A DNA stretch of 64,000 nucleotides from Lophium mytilinum. Taxonomy: Eukaryota; Ascomycota; Dothideomycetes; Mytilinidiales; Mytilinidiaceae. Below, one piece after another: positions 20,079 to 31,945 of the stretch. Positions within the stretch are counted from its first letter, which is position 1. Every line of letters begins with the position of its first letter. The stretch covers positions 1,819,599-1,883,598 of the forward strand of contig MU004190.1 of assembly GCA_010093605.1 (NCBI GenBank). The letters run 5' to 3'. Made by a program: the position numbers and the translations under genes. A model generated the notes under the pieces. The model did not search any database and was not told the origin of the DNA. It was given only the letters and a program-made list of their open reading frames with translations.

Positions 20079-21224
20079 ATGAAGATCCTAGTAACAGGAG
20101 CTAGTGCATCTCTGCTCTTTGATCACGTTCGCACCACTAATACTGCACAGGGAGCGGGCTTTCTCGGCACTCGTCTTGTCGAATTCCTTTTGAACCTTCA
20201 TCACGAAGTCATTGTGCTCGACTCGTTTTGGACCGGACCTGAGAGTAGCCTCGAGCTTTTCAAAACGCGCACAGGTTTCTCTTGCTTCAGGCAAAGATAA
20301 AAGCCTCTACGATCTATAACTCTACCTTGTCTAGAACTGAAGATTGCAAACCTCACAAGCACGATGTGATCGATCCCTTCCCCGACATCCAGGTCGACCA
20401 AATATACCACCTCGCATGCTCTGCGAGTCCGAAGAGATTTACCGAAGACCCTTTGAAGATACTACGTACCTGCTTCGAAGGAACAAGAAACGCATTGGAT
20501 CTGGCTCAGAGACTCCGTGCTCGTATCTTGATTGCCAGTACTTCAGGCAAGCCAAATATGACGTTCCCCAGGCCACGTAACCGTTCGCCCTAACCGAGAT
20601 TGCAGAAGTATACGGCGGTCCCAAAAAACCCCCCAGCGAGAAACGTACTGGGGAAACGTGAGTCCCTATGGTCCTCGAGCTTGCTACGATGAAGGAAAGC
20701 GCGCCGCAGAAGCACTGGCGTATGCGTACCAGAAGCAGCACAGCACAGAAGTTCGTATCGCCCGCATCTTCAATACCTACGGCCCGGGAATGCGGCCAGA
20801 CGATGGCCGTGTCATTCCTAACTTTATTGTCGCTGCTTTTGGGGAGAGCCATATGAGGGTGACTGGAGATTCGATGAAGCTCACGCGGTCGTTCCAGTAC
20901 GTCACTGATTGCGTGACATCTCTGGTCAGGCTTATGGGTAGCAACGTCAGGACTCCTGTCAATATCGGGAATGATGAAGAGACCCGCATTTGGGACTTGG
21001 CACATATAGTTGCTGGTAAAGTTGCCAGGACTGGGAGACCAATGGTCGCAATTGAGGAGGCCGAAGCACCTCCAGATGATCCTGTGCAGATAAGGCCGGA
21101 TTTAACTTTTGCTAGGACGAAGTTGGGGGTTGAGAATACCGTGTCGTTGGATGAAGGTCTTGAACTTACTGTGGAGTGGTTTCGAAGTCATTTGACTGAT
21201 CCAGAGGGACAGTTAGCATGCTGA
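20079..21224 (+). CDS. UDP-glucuronate decarboxylase-like epimerase (one frameshift)
   Basis: NAD-dependent sugar-nucleotide enzyme of the UXS type, which makes UDP-xylose from UDP-glucuronate. The model is exons 20079-20099, 20151-20274, 20343-20546 and 20606-21224, about 322 residues. Removing 20100-20150 (GC donor, CTAAT branch-like, CAG) restores a perfect VTGGAGFLG dinucleotide motif. The intron at 20547-20605 has a strong GC donor (CAG/GCAAGC) and restores ASTSEVYG. DQIYHLACSASP and the catalytic YDEGK follow; PYGPRACYDEGKRAAE is the UXS hallmark. One base is missing in the A6C6 run at 20623-20634: before it the frame reads EVYGGPKK, after it TPQRETYWGNV, exactly the family spacing plus one base. 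This is either a sequence error or a recent null allele. No membrane anchor precedes the Rossmann motif, so a cytosolic form is expected. Confidence 0.8.
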
Positions 21225-21448
21225 GACATTGACATCAAGAAAATCATCTGCTATTGGAGGATGTTCTGCGCAAGATCAGTCGACGGATTACACAATCACG
21301 AACCATTTCACGCACAAATAGAAACAGATTACCGCTAACAAGACTTGAAAGTGTCTAAAATCGCTCCATTGACGCTCATCTACAAACTCTATCTAATCAT
21401 GGTATCGTACTGAGAATATATACACCCTTCCCCCAGAGTCTATCTAAT

Positions 21449-22829
21449 CTACCTTCCTCCACCCTGGCCCCTCCACTCCCCCCTCTGAAAACTATCCCGA
21501 CTCGCACTCGCCCCACTCTGACTCCCATGACTACTCTCATCCACTATCTCCACATTCGTCGTGCGCAGTATCCCCTTCTTCCCCTTCCCACCCGCAATAT
21601 CGCCCGCCTCGTCCGGCAGAATCGCCCACTCGCTGTCGTTATCCTTCGTGCCAAAGTTGTGCACGACGCTCGTCGGCTTCGTGATCTCGTACGACTTGAG
21701 GTTGAAGTTGTTGGCGCGGGTTACGCGAGTGCCGGAGCTAAGATTCGGCACGATGCGGTGCAGGAAGTTGTCGAAGGTCTTGCGCAGCGGGGGCAGGCAG
21801 GAGACGATCAGGCCCATGCCGACTTCGGCCGACGACCAGATGGTTAAGTCGACGGATTGGTAGGTCGTGTCTGTGGCGGATTGGAGGGAGTTGAGCTTGA
21901 AGAGTTTGGCGATGGAGCAAGCGGTGCCACTGATATAGGGGGTTAGAGAGGGGTTTCGTGATAAGTGGTCGGGACAGATGAGGAGGAAGGGCTGTGAGGT
22001 TTGGGTTGTCTTGCTACTTCGGTGCGTCCGCTTTTGGCGAAGGGAAGTGAGAAGAATGTGGAAGTTCGCCAGACAAGCGTTGTTCGGATTATATGCAAGA
22101 AGAGGCTTACAGTAGACCGAGCAGAAACACGGCTCGCAGTCCCCACTGTGTGCTTTTCGCCAGCTGCACAGACGCGAGGTACACAAGCGGTGAAGCGGAG
22201 TAGATGATGTCCGTGATGATGTTCGCACCAGACTGCGTATACCCACTTGCCGCGTTGACCTTCTTGGGCCAACAGGACCCTGGCTGTTTCCTGTTCCAGC
22301 GCAGCGAAAGGGGTCGACAGTTGCCAAACAGCACGATGCTTGGAAGAATAAAGTTGCAGGTAACGACTAAGAAAAGAGAGAGCCAGATAATCCCGCGGTA
22401 TGTCGGGGAGAAGTTTAGCGTGATGAGATAGGCGGAAATGCTCATTTTAAGGAATGCCATGGCGAAGACGTTGGTTACTTGGGCGATGTAAATGTCTTTG
22501 AAGCACGCAATGAGCGTTGGGAGAATGGAAGGGTCTGTAATATGGCGACCTTGGCCTTCGTAGGCAGACTTGATGGAGAATGCATTGGCGACGATGTTGA
22601 GAATCTTGACAGATTTATGAGTAACTATGAAGGGGTGGATGATAGGGAAGTCAGTTTAACATACCGCCGATAGCATGATAAGATAGTCACTCAAAGTGAA
22701 CTTTCCCTTCGCTTTCCAGCTAACAATCAACCGCCAAACAACGAAGGCGGTACCCAAGATTATGACGGGGATCAGAGAGCCCACGATGGCAGGCCCTCGG
22801 TCGTTGAACGTGACCTTTTCTGGAGCCAT
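21449..22829 (-). CDS. rhodopsin-domain (PTH11/SAT4-like) integral membrane protein
   Basis: Predicted 379-residue seven-helix membrane protein of the fungal rhodopsin-domain family, which includes PTH11-related receptors. Exons are 22829-22665, 22604-22111 and 21929-21449, with GT-AG introns. The start is the ATG of MAPEKVTFNDRGPAIVG; the open frame upstream has no ATG. Helix 1 (VGSLIPVIILGTAFVVWRLI) leads to the family motif KFTLSDYLIMLSA, then GRHITDPS, FAMAFLKMSISAYLI, CRPLSLRWN and GANIITDIIYSASPLVYL. The end of the last helix has DLTIWSSAEVGMGLIVSCLP, also typical. The C-terminal tail is hydrophilic and Ser/Gly-rich, ending GQGGGR. The ligand and signalling role are unknown. The second intron is 181 nt, long for this window. 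Confidence 0.85.
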
Positions 22830-25069
22830 TTTGAGCCAAAGACCAGCTGGCAGGAGAAACAGAACTGTGGAAGAGGATATCAAAAAGTTGTTGAACTAAG
22901 GCCCGCTAGAACTAGAGGCCGTCTCGTGCTTAATCTATATTCCCTCCACTTCTCAACGGGCGCGGGAGGCAACGGCCAGCCAAGGTACCATTTCGTACGG
23001 TTGCAGCAACAGCTTCCCGCGACGGCGCCACATTTCATATCTGGAGCATACTAAAAACATGCTAGCAAGGATATCGACAGACTCTCGAAGCGGAAGCTGC
23101 CGAGCTCGGGAAGTAGCCGACCTTAGAGGTTCTGGCCGTTGGTCTACCTTTCATTGTGCCTCATAGTAGAACTCCATGAGAATCAGTTCACGTTCGAACC
23201 AGACTGACACGTTCCACGATTGACAGGTTCAATACACTATGTAGATCGATCTTTGTGTTGATCTCTCTGTTGATCTTTCTGTTGATCTCTGCGATGCTGA
23301 AGCTTTCTGGCTCCACAGTAGGAGTGGATCACGACGCAGGGGCACACAGCGAAGTTGGTAACGAGTAACGAGGCACTCAGGATAGCGAGCCAGCCGGTTC
23401 CTGGTAATCCTGCCCGAATTGAGGTTTGCGCAAGCATTCATCCGGTTTCTCTCGAGATCATGCAGGCAAGAGAACACGAAAATTGCGGTAGTCTTTCTTC
23501 TTACAGAACGCTTACCGTGGGTGAAAGGATCACGCAGGATGACAACACCCCCACCTGCCACCTTCATGGTTGCTTAGCCCGACACTAAAGGCACTCGAAA
23601 CCCTTCCTCCGTGTCCGACTATGCAAACTTACCCTTGCCCCAAGAGCGACGGAACCTGGGGTTCCTCATCCGCGGCTGGGGTTCTTGGGCCTAGGTGGTT
23701 CCTGCAGCTGCCGTCAGGAGGTGTCGTCCGTAGTAAGCTGAGCGCAGCGAATAGGAGACGTTCGGAGAATACGAATAAGGTTATTCCATTTCAGGGGTTC
23801 AAGGGTCCGGTTCCCGCAGGAGGTAACGCCCCTGCCGAGAACCGTGAGGGTTGCGACCCTTGGACCGACAAAGAAAAACGAGCTTCAAGCGGTGATGTTC
23901 TAGACTGTCGCTCTGGCCCAAATCTTCGACACGTACGATGTTCTGTGCATTCCGAGTGAGAAGATAAGCTCAAGTATTAGGGCCCCCAGTCTCTGAAGAG
24001 TTGCTTTTCTAGGGTACCGATAGGAACACTAGCCTCGCTAAATTCTCGAAGTCGAACGCCACCCGCAGACCTCCGCGACGCGAGCACGCAAGTTGTGCCC
24101 CTACTTAGCCGCCTCATCAACCTCGAAATAGCGAGCGGAGACGGAATAAAACCTTCTACTCGCTAAAAACATGGCCTGATACGCTCACATTTAAGGGCGG
24201 CATATCGCGCCACGGCCCATGAGAGCGATTGAGTCTTGGCAGAGAAGAGGGTACGTACTCCGCACTCCGTGGGTACTTTGCTAAGAGTGCTGGAATTCTC
24301 ACTTCAGCTTCACTACACCCAATGTTTGGTCTGCGCAGGACTCGTCTCAGTACAGACGTCAGACGAAGCTTAAATAATGGACCTCGATCCCCACGACCTC
24401 AAAACTCGTCCCCGCAAGTGCCGATATATAGGTATCGGTTGTTCACTCACGAGTCAGGAGCAGGATTTACTTGTGCGTATTTAGGCAGAAGGGAACTGAT
24501 ACGCCGTTTTGAATCCACGATGAGGTAGCAAGTCGCCACACCCGCGTTTGCCATTTTGAACTATCGATTTCTCGCTTGGAAAGGATTCTTGGTTAGCCAG
24601 CAGGGAGCGATACCTACCCACGTGCTGCCTCAAATATAGAGAATCTCAACTGCCGATGGCGAAATCAATGCAGACTTGGCAAATATGGATATTCTACCGC
24701 TTACATTACCTCTTTGAGCGCGGCCGGAGATGAACAGGTAGCGGGGCAGGGGACCCCATCCTGCAGCACCCACGATTCAAGAACCGCATCATCGCATGTT
24801 TGCAACCGGCAGTAAAATCATCCACGGACCCTGTAACCTCGCATTCGTCTGCCGCAGTACCCATCACTGCCACGCGAGCGAGAGAGGGGTTCGTCGGCGT
24901 GCCGTCCTGGAACATTAAAGTTAAGAGATCCCTGATCCCACCACCCTGGCATTGGGACCTCTTACAGAATTCCTCGTGTTTATCCTCGTCTCTTCCTCTC
25001 TCTCGTTCTCCACCCGTTCACTGAACACCCACACTCGTTTTATTTTCCTTTTTGGACAAAGAAGCACGT
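22830..25069. other. long intergenic region
   Basis: About 2.2 kb with no supported gene on either strand. Open frames here lack ATG starts or any family motif. It contains a 12-bp tandem repeat (23248-23295), and the last 200 bases are the CT-rich promoter of the GMC gene. Confidence 0.55.
23248..23295. repeat. 12-bp tandem repeat, about four units
   Basis: GATCTTTGTGTT, GATCTCTCTGTT, GATCTTTCTGTT and a partial fourth unit follow in direct succession. Confidence 0.85.
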
Positions 25070-27384
25070 ATGATGCGTGCAGCCGCTCGTTTGGCTTCGG
25101 CCGTCCATCTCTTCAGCATTCTTGTTCCTGGCGCTATCGCGCTCCCGACCAGTAATGGACAGATCGTGGGCCGTGATACTGTGGACGGCAGCACTTATGA
25201 CTATGTAATTGTGGGTGGTGGACTCAGCGGCTTGGTCGTTGCCAATCGTTTGAGTGAGAATCCCAAGAGTACGTCTTTCATCTTTCGTTTGTTTCCTTCC
25301 TTCACCATAAGCAAGACTTCAACGAATCTTTTCATCCTTGAGCATTGCGACATAAAGGCCAAGAGTTCCATGCAGAGAACCCACATGACCTTCACGTGAT
25401 TCTATACGTCCAACTACATCTTCTGCAACACCACCCCGCTTTGTCCACTGTTTCCGCAACTATGCTCAACAATCCCAGACACCGTCCTCGTAATCGAATA
25501 TGGCTACATCGACAACGGCCCCAAAACTTTAATTCCATACTTCGCCAACTCTATCAACGCTGCCGACCTCTGGCCCGGCCTTACCTCCGCCCCGGTCCCC
25601 GGCCTCAATGACCTTACCTTCTCGGTTTCAATCGGCGCTGTCGTTGGTGGAGGCTCTGTCGTCAACGGCATGGAGTACGACCGCGGCGCCAGCGCTGACT
25701 ACGATTCATGGTACGTACAATCACCACTGTCTTGGGGTGCAAGATCTTTTTATGTGCTACTCAAGGCGCGCTCTCAAACCTTCACTTTTCCACTACCTGA
25801 ACTCTTACCCTCTCGACCGACCCCCTGAGGAGCCTCCGATACTATTTCAGGGGTATTCCCCCAAATACCCACTGATAATCCATCATCCCTCTCAAGCCCC
25901 TTCTCATCAACCCCAACATACAACAACCATACTAACGCCCTCCCAGGGAACTCCTCGGCAATCCAGGCTGGGGCTGGAGCGATCTCCTACCCTACTTCAA
26001 GAAAAGCACCAACTTTACGCCCCCTTCGGCCGCCGCCACCAAGGAATTCGGTATCACCTGGGATGCTTCCGCGTACGGCACCAACGGGCCCCTGAAAACC
26101 ACCATTGCAAACTTCCAGTACCCGGATCTCAACACGATCTGGGACGCGTGGAGGCACGACGGCGTGCCTCTCCCGCGTGAAGGCTCCTCGGGCGACGCTG
26201 TCGGCGCCTTCTGGACGCCCTCGACGCTCGATGCCAGCTCTTCTACGCGATCCCACGCGCGGACAGCATACTACGACCCCGTCGCCAGCCGGCCGAACCT
26301 GCATCTCATCACCGGGCAACAGGCCAACGAGATCCTGTTCAAGAACTCCCTCGCCACCGGTGTATCCTTCGTCTCCCGCGCCGACGGGACCATCTCGACC
26401 GTCTCCGCGCGCAAAGAAGTCATCCTCGCCGCCGGCGCGATCCACACGCCGCAACTCCTCCAACTCTCCGGCATCGGTCCCAAAGCCGTGCTGCAAGCCG
26501 CTGGGATCAAGGTGCGACAAGACCTGCCCGCCGTAGGCGCGAACTTCCAGGACCACCCAGCCGCCTTCATGAGCTACACGCTCTCCAACACCACCTTCCC
26601 GAACCCGAACTCCCTCGCGCTGAACGCAACCTACAACGCAACCTCGTACCAGCAATACGTCGACACCCGCACCGGCCCCTACGCCGCCGCGCGCGGCAAC
26701 AGCGCCGCCTTCCTCTCCCTGCCGCAAGTAACCTCGAAATACATCAGCATCGTCATCTCGCTGCTCACCCAAAACCCCCTCTCCTACCTCCCCAGCATCT
26801 ACACCGACAACTCCCTCCTCAAAGGCTTCCTCGCGCAGCGGGCTGTCTTGGCAACCCAATTCAGCACCAACAGCGCCGCCGTCTCCGAATTCCCCTTCAA
26901 CGGCGGCGGCCGCGCAACCGCCGCGCTCCAGAAACCCCTCTCCCGCGGCACCATCACCCTCAACGCGACCAACCCCTCCGGCGCGCCCGTCATCGCCTAC
27001 AACGCCTTCCAGAACCCCGTCGACCGCGCCGTGCTGCTCGCCATGGTGCGGCACGCGCGGGACTTCTGGGCGCTTCCGCAACTCGCGAAGTTTTCTCCTG
27101 TCGAGGCGGGCCCCGGCGCGCAGTACCAGACCGACGACGAGATCTTCAACGCGCTGGTGGCGGGCGGGCTGCTGACGCCGAGTTTCGCGCATCCCAGCGG
27201 GACGTGTGCGCTGATGCCGCAGGGGTTGGGGGGGTGTGTCGCGCCGGATTTGAGGGTGTATGGGACGCGGGGGCTGAGTGTGGTGGATGCGAGTGTGATG
27301 CCGTTGATTCCGGCGGCGCATTTGCAGGCGACGGCGTATGCGGTGGCGGAGAAGGCGGCGGATTTGATTAAGGCGAGGGCGTGA
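25070..27384 (+). CDS. secreted GMC oxidoreductase
   Basis: FAD-dependent oxidase or dehydrogenase of the glucose-methanol-choline family, about 622 residues. Exons are 25070-25268, 25479-25710 and 25947-27384; the two GT-AG introns (210 and 236 nt) are long. A signal peptide is evident ([19 protein letters not shown]). The FAD motif is [19 protein letters not shown] with a downstream acidic [25 protein letters not shown] and [20 protein letters not shown] are GMC signatures 1 and 2. The C-terminus carries the active-site region [12 protein letters not shown] and [20 protein letters not shown], with histidines in both catalytic positions. Several N-glycosylation sequons support secretion. The substrate could be an aryl alcohol, glucose or another alcohol; it cannot be decided here. 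The two ATGs at 25070 and 25073 are adjacent. The gene is GC-rich at third positions from 26100 onward. Confidence 0.9.
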
Positions 27385-28043
27385 GGGGTGTTGTTGAGGG
27401 TGGTTTGAGGAGGATGAGGGGTGGGGATCTGTAAATTTTAATCATTGGGTGGGTGTAGGCGCGGGTTGAGGAGGTGTGAGTTAGGTGGAATATATGTACA
27501 ACTTTTGGATGTCGGGTTTGTGTGCTTAGTTGGTCGTCGCGGTTGGTGCTGTGTGATTTGATGAGCGTGAAGTAAGATTAGGCTTCGAGGCATATGTTAA
27601 ACTATTGCACTACCCCTCGAGCGGCGTTAGCTAGCGGCATCAGCTAATCCGGGTCGCGGACAGTGGACGTCCTTTGTGTACATTTTAGTGTGCAATGAAA
27701 GGGTAGAGCACGTAAAGAGGTAAATCGTACTCGATAAAAATGCTCTGGGTGGAAGAGGAATTTTGGAGGATGCGAAGAGAAGGGAGATTGAAAGTTGACA
27801 AAGAGCGGGAGCACATGTAACTGAGATAGGTTCGTATATTATATTTTATATGTTCAAAGATCGCGAAGCGGACTCTAGACCCATTGCGCCCACTGTCAAC
27901 TATCCAATACCGAAGACCCAAAACGCCAACAAGCGGCGTGGGAATTGCTCAAACAAAGGAGATGGTATCATGACCGCTGTATCCCATTCTATCTTTTTCT
28001 TCCATCACCAGTACGAGGAAACTGTTCCCTTGTGTGAAATCCC
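27385..28043. other. intergenic between convergent genes
   Basis: Terminator regions of the GMC gene and of the leftward RTA1 gene, with AT-rich runs near 27830-27855. No gene seen. Confidence 0.5.
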
Positions 28044-28973
28044 TTACACCATGACACCATCGGAGCTGTCACCGCTGGTGCGTTTCTCCTCCTCGATGTT
28101 CTTGTTCTTCTTGCCAAAAGTCGACGCGAGGGCCGGGAAACAGTATCCAGGGTGGAAGATGGTCAGCGCGAGCGTCGCAATGACAATCATGACACCGTCA
28201 AGAACGATGAACTCGGCCTCGTTCCGCATAATCGGGTTGCGCCATCCACCGCTCATCTCGGGGATACGGTAGATGCATCGGGTGAGGATCACGATGTAGG
28301 CTACGAAGACGGCGCCCATGAAGAGACGGAAGGAGGACTTGTGGGCGAGCTCAACGGCGGACGGGGAGAGCGAGGCGCGGTTGCGGTAGACGCGGAGGAG
28401 GTATTCGGTGGCGGCAGCTCCGTAGCAAACAAGCACAACAACCTGGAAGACGATACCGGCGATCATGAGGTTGGAGCCGGTGTCGAGCATGCTGGAGCCC
28501 GGGTCGGCGGTGGCAGCAGTTCCTCCACCGGCGCCCTGGAGGACAAGAGAGAGGACATCGCAGGCGATGAAGATGCGGGTGTACCAGACACCCTTGATCC
28601 AGGAGTACTCCTCGCCGAAGGAGAGGACGAGGTGCTTGAGGGTGAGGTAAATGCCGGCGGTGATGAAGGCAGGGGCGATGATGAGGCAGACAATCTGCAT
28701 GTTGAAGCCGGCGCTGGAGTAGGGGTTGTTGTGCATGATGATACGGCCAATGTAGCCGACGCATTCAGCGAAGGTGCCGAATCCGAGACCAATCATAAAG
28801 GTCCATGTCTTCCATCGGATACCTTGGAAGAGCTGGACGAGGAGGGCGATGCCGAAGAAGGCGGCGAAAAAGGCATTGCCGCCGAGGCTGGGGTAGTAGC
28901 CGTAGATAGTCCCCTCGACCGGGCACTCGGGGCCGACCTTGGTGCACCAATCTGGGGCGCTGGGGGCAACCAT
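28044..28973 (-). CDS. RTA1-family membrane protein
   Basis: Single-exon 309-residue protein of the RTA1 (lipid-translocating exporter) family, whose yeast members include Rsb1 and the 7-aminocholesterol resistance protein Rta1. The start is the ATG of MVAPSAPDWCTKVGPECPVE; the frame continues upstream but without the conserved text. Seven membrane segments follow: NAFFAAFFGIALLVQLF, then MIGLGFGTFAECVGYIGRI, the family hallmark NPYSSAGFNMQIVCLIIAPA, ITAGIYLTLKHLVL, FIACDVLSLVLQGAGGG (also a hallmark), VVVLVCYGA and others. The C-terminal tail is charged (KKNKNIEEEKRTS). Expected in the plasma membrane, with a role in lipid or drug tolerance. Confidence 0.92.
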   Translation of the reverse strand: MVAPSAPDWCTKVGPECPVEGTIYGYYPSLGGNAFFAAFFGIALLVQLFQGIRWKTWTFMIGLGFGTFAECVGYIGRIIMHNNPYSSAGFNMQIVCLIIAPAFITAGIYLTLKHLVLSFGEEYSWIKGVWYTRIFIACDVLSLVLQGAGGGTAATADPGSSMLDTGSNLMIAGIVFQVVVLVCYGAAATEYLLRVYRNRASLSPSAVELAHKSSFRLFMGAVFVAYIVILTRCIYRIPEMSGGWRNPIMRNEAEFIVLDGVMIVIATLALTIFHPGYCFPALASTFGKKNKNIEEEKRTSGDSSDGVMV

Positions 28974-31506
28974 TGTGGAGGTTGTGGGGTTGTAGGTTGG
29001 GGATGAGGAGTAGAAGACTCGGGGTAGATGGAAGACTCGGGGTCGATAGAAGTTAAGTACAGAAGTGGATGAGGGTGGAGAAAACCGAAGGCTGAGAATG
29101 GAAAGGCTGTTGAGTGATGATTGGAAGGATGTGGAGGTGGTTGATGATGGCTGACATGAAGGCGAAAGACACAATACTTATATCACAGCTGTTTTGGGCC
29201 GTATTGGGGCGGGCCTCGTGTTACGCCCGAAAGGTAGGGCAGTGCAAGGCCGTATGGGCAGGGCCAAGAGCGGTTTCGCAGTTTGATGAGTCGGTAGACT
29301 CGGTAGGCGTGGTGTTGGCTGATGCGCATGGCTGACGGAGGGACTAGCTGACCGGCCGTCGCAAGGTCAACCGAAAGAGCTCAGGCGCCGCTGCAACGGC
29401 GCCTTGTAGGGCAACAAGCAGGCTGCTTGATTGGAGCGCAGAGCGAGTGTCAAGGGCGGAGCGGAACGGGATGACGAGGACACGCGGTGTGGATGGAAGG
29501 CTGAGGCCCGGTGGAATTATACGTCCGTAACCGAACCAGCCAATCCCAGCTACCCGTCTTGTCCGTCCCCACACTTCTCTCGTAGACTTCCAATGGCATG
29601 CCGAACCACGATCGAACCAGGAGCAGGCCTTGGCTAATGTCTATTTTCATGATGCACTTGATTGTCGACGCTAGAAACTCTGTATACCTTCCCTTGCATC
29701 GCAAGCTCGACCTATTCGCGCTTTTCTCGCGAAGTGAGCATATCTACATCACACTAGCCACTATAGAGCCTACTAGACAATCGCCATTCACTCGAGCTGC
29801 GTGACGTGCTCCTGAATAAGGAATCCCAGCCTTAGATACGGGCCGTCAGATGCTTCAACACGTCGCATAGCCGAGTTGGCCTTACGCTGCATCGCGTCTC
29901 CATCATACGTAGTCGCAAGCATCACACCATTCCTTGTCTCCTGCGTTGCATTCCTCGCATTCTGGTTTACGTATCTTTTCTGGTGAACAACCATATAGTC
30001 TGCTTCTAACAAGTAGATCCTCTCGGGTAGACTCTACTTTCTGTCCATCAATCTCTTTTACCAGGAGTCCACGGCTCACCGTCCCGAATCCCTACCGCCC
30101 CGAATCCCGGGCGGCGGGATGTGAGTCCGTCTTGGCACCTTTCCTCTCTTGTCCATTAGGCTTAGTCTCCGCGCTAATGTTAGAGATCTCACCGACTTCA
30201 CTGCATGTCTAACCGCCACGTCTCGCGTCTACCTACCACCTCGTATTCTGGACGCGTGTCAGCCTTACAACCTTACTGCACTGCACACCGAGCCTTGAAG
30301 CCTCCGACCGTCTGTGTTGCTAACTAGGTGTGTCTATCTCTATCTAGGTAGCAATTCCCGCGCAGAGTGCTCCACCGCAAGTCGTCTTGTGGAGATTGAT
30401 TATGAAATTATACATGCTACGAATCCGTCTCGTCTCACGATGGAGATCATGTGAATCCCTGAGATCTGCTACACGGCCCTGGCAATAAAGTTCTTATCGA
30501 CCTAGTTGTTTTCGCACAGGATTGACGGTACGTATACTGGTATCATGCGATCATAGATCGCTCCCAGGACGTACACCAGTTCTTACGTCCGTAATGGGAG
30601 TTTGCTCCCACGATTCCCAAGTCCGCGTCTCGAGCCATAACTACATACCCGACGGTTGGTCTAAATTAATCTATAAGACAACGCGATGAGACAATGCGGT
30701 CCCAGACTTAATTCGATCGACCGTCCCCGCATCTCTTTAATTTTTAACCCTGAATCCCACGGCGCAAACTGCTCCTGATCTGGCTAGCTTATCCAGCCCG
30801 TTAGCGCCAGAGTAGCGGCCGTTGGCCGTTGTGGCTGGGACGTGACAATCGTTCAACCGTGGTACAGATGCTCTTAGCCCAAGCCAATTCCGCGATGCTG
30901 GGGCAGAATCATCGCGTCGCTTTTTCTGCACTATGTACGATGACTTCGAGTCTTCCATCAAGCGCGTACTGGGTGTCCAGGCGGTATTTCTACGTGTCGC
31001 GTCCTATCACACCCATTCGACCTCCGCCTATCGTTCCTTTCCATCCTTTAGACTCCATCCAATCCGCCCAACGCTTCACATTGCAGTCGCAACGTCCGTT
31101 CTCCGAGCACAAATGGGATCTCAAGATCGTCAGAACTTTTGAGTTATCCGTGAATAGCTGACGATCTCTTTTGCGATTCTCCTCACAGCCCAATGGCGCA
31201 CGATACCACTCTTTCTGGTTAGCACGACTCCTGTGCCACCTTTTGAGTTCTTACACTCCTCTTCCCGATCGCCACCAGCTTGACTTTGGGCCTACGTAGT
31301 TCACGGAACGAAACTGTACCTCTTGGGTAACGTTCATCCTACCTACGAAAACAACGACGCCTTACTAGGGAATGAAAATGTTTCCACAAGACACAGACTC
31401 ATGCCGAAGAATAGAACGGCTATCCTCTCAATCTTCCCCAAGCCCTCAGTATTACCCACAGGGGCACTGACATAGCAGCGCCGCATCCGCTAAGTCCCAG
31501 AATGAT
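28974..31506. other. long gene-poor region
   Basis: About 2.5 kb with no supported gene. It begins with the RTA1 promoter. Some frames (for example leftward 29788-30012) read coding-like but start without ATG and show no family motif. The sequence is not AT-rich, so this is not an obvious RIP tract. Confidence 0.5.
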
Positions 31507-31945
31507 GTTTCTTTGGTTCGATTCGTTTCTTTCGTCAACATTACCACCACGTCGTGTCTCCGTCGTCATGCTGCTCTCTCATCCACACACAGCTTCTCAA
31601 TACTGGTCTCCGACATTTCAATTCGTCTCTTTTGATACTATTCCTCGCACGCCGTGTATGCACGAAAGGTGAACTACAAAACGTATATAAACCCACCGTT
31701 TAGTTAACAACTCAAGCTTGCACCGGTTGGATTCTTCATTTTGGTTGACATTACCACCCCGCCGCGTCTACGCCGCGGCCCGCTCCTTCACTTATGCATG
31801 GTCTCTCAATAACGGCCTTCCACGGTTGAATTCGTTACTTTTGTTAGCATTACCACCCCGCCATGTCTATGCCGCGGCCCCGTCCTTCAATCACGCATGG
31901 TCTTTCAGTTACGGTCTTCCACCGTCTAATGTCGTTACCTGGTTT
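31507..31945. repeat. imperfect 99-bp tandem repeat
   Basis: Two adjacent 99-bp units begin at 31727 and 31826 with shared blocks ATTACCACCCCGCC, GCCGCGGCCC and GCATGGTCT. A third partial unit follows at about 31925, and two more diverged relatives (ACATTACCACCACGTCGTGT, then a CAATTCGTCTCTTTTGATAC segment) lie at 31513 and 31617. The period is a multiple of three, so the repeat is read in frame on the plus strand, but no ATG-started gene contains it. Confidence 0.75.

Noticed and set aside
23570-23959. rightward 129-codon frame in a gene-poor stretch
   Set aside because: Starts with TTG and shows no domain or splice support.
25987-27321. 444-codon leftward frame antisense to the GMC gene
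   Set aside because: It mirrors the GC-rich third positions of the real gene, gives Arg/Gly/Glu-rich text with no motif, and the sense strand has full GMC signatures.
28152-29006. 284-codon rightward frame antisense to the RTA1 gene
   Set aside because: Gly/Asp/Glu-rich mirror of a membrane protein; the sense strand has the RTA1 hallmarks.
29788-30012. leftward 74-codon frame with coding-like text
   Set aside because: Begins without ATG, ends quickly, and no family is recognised.
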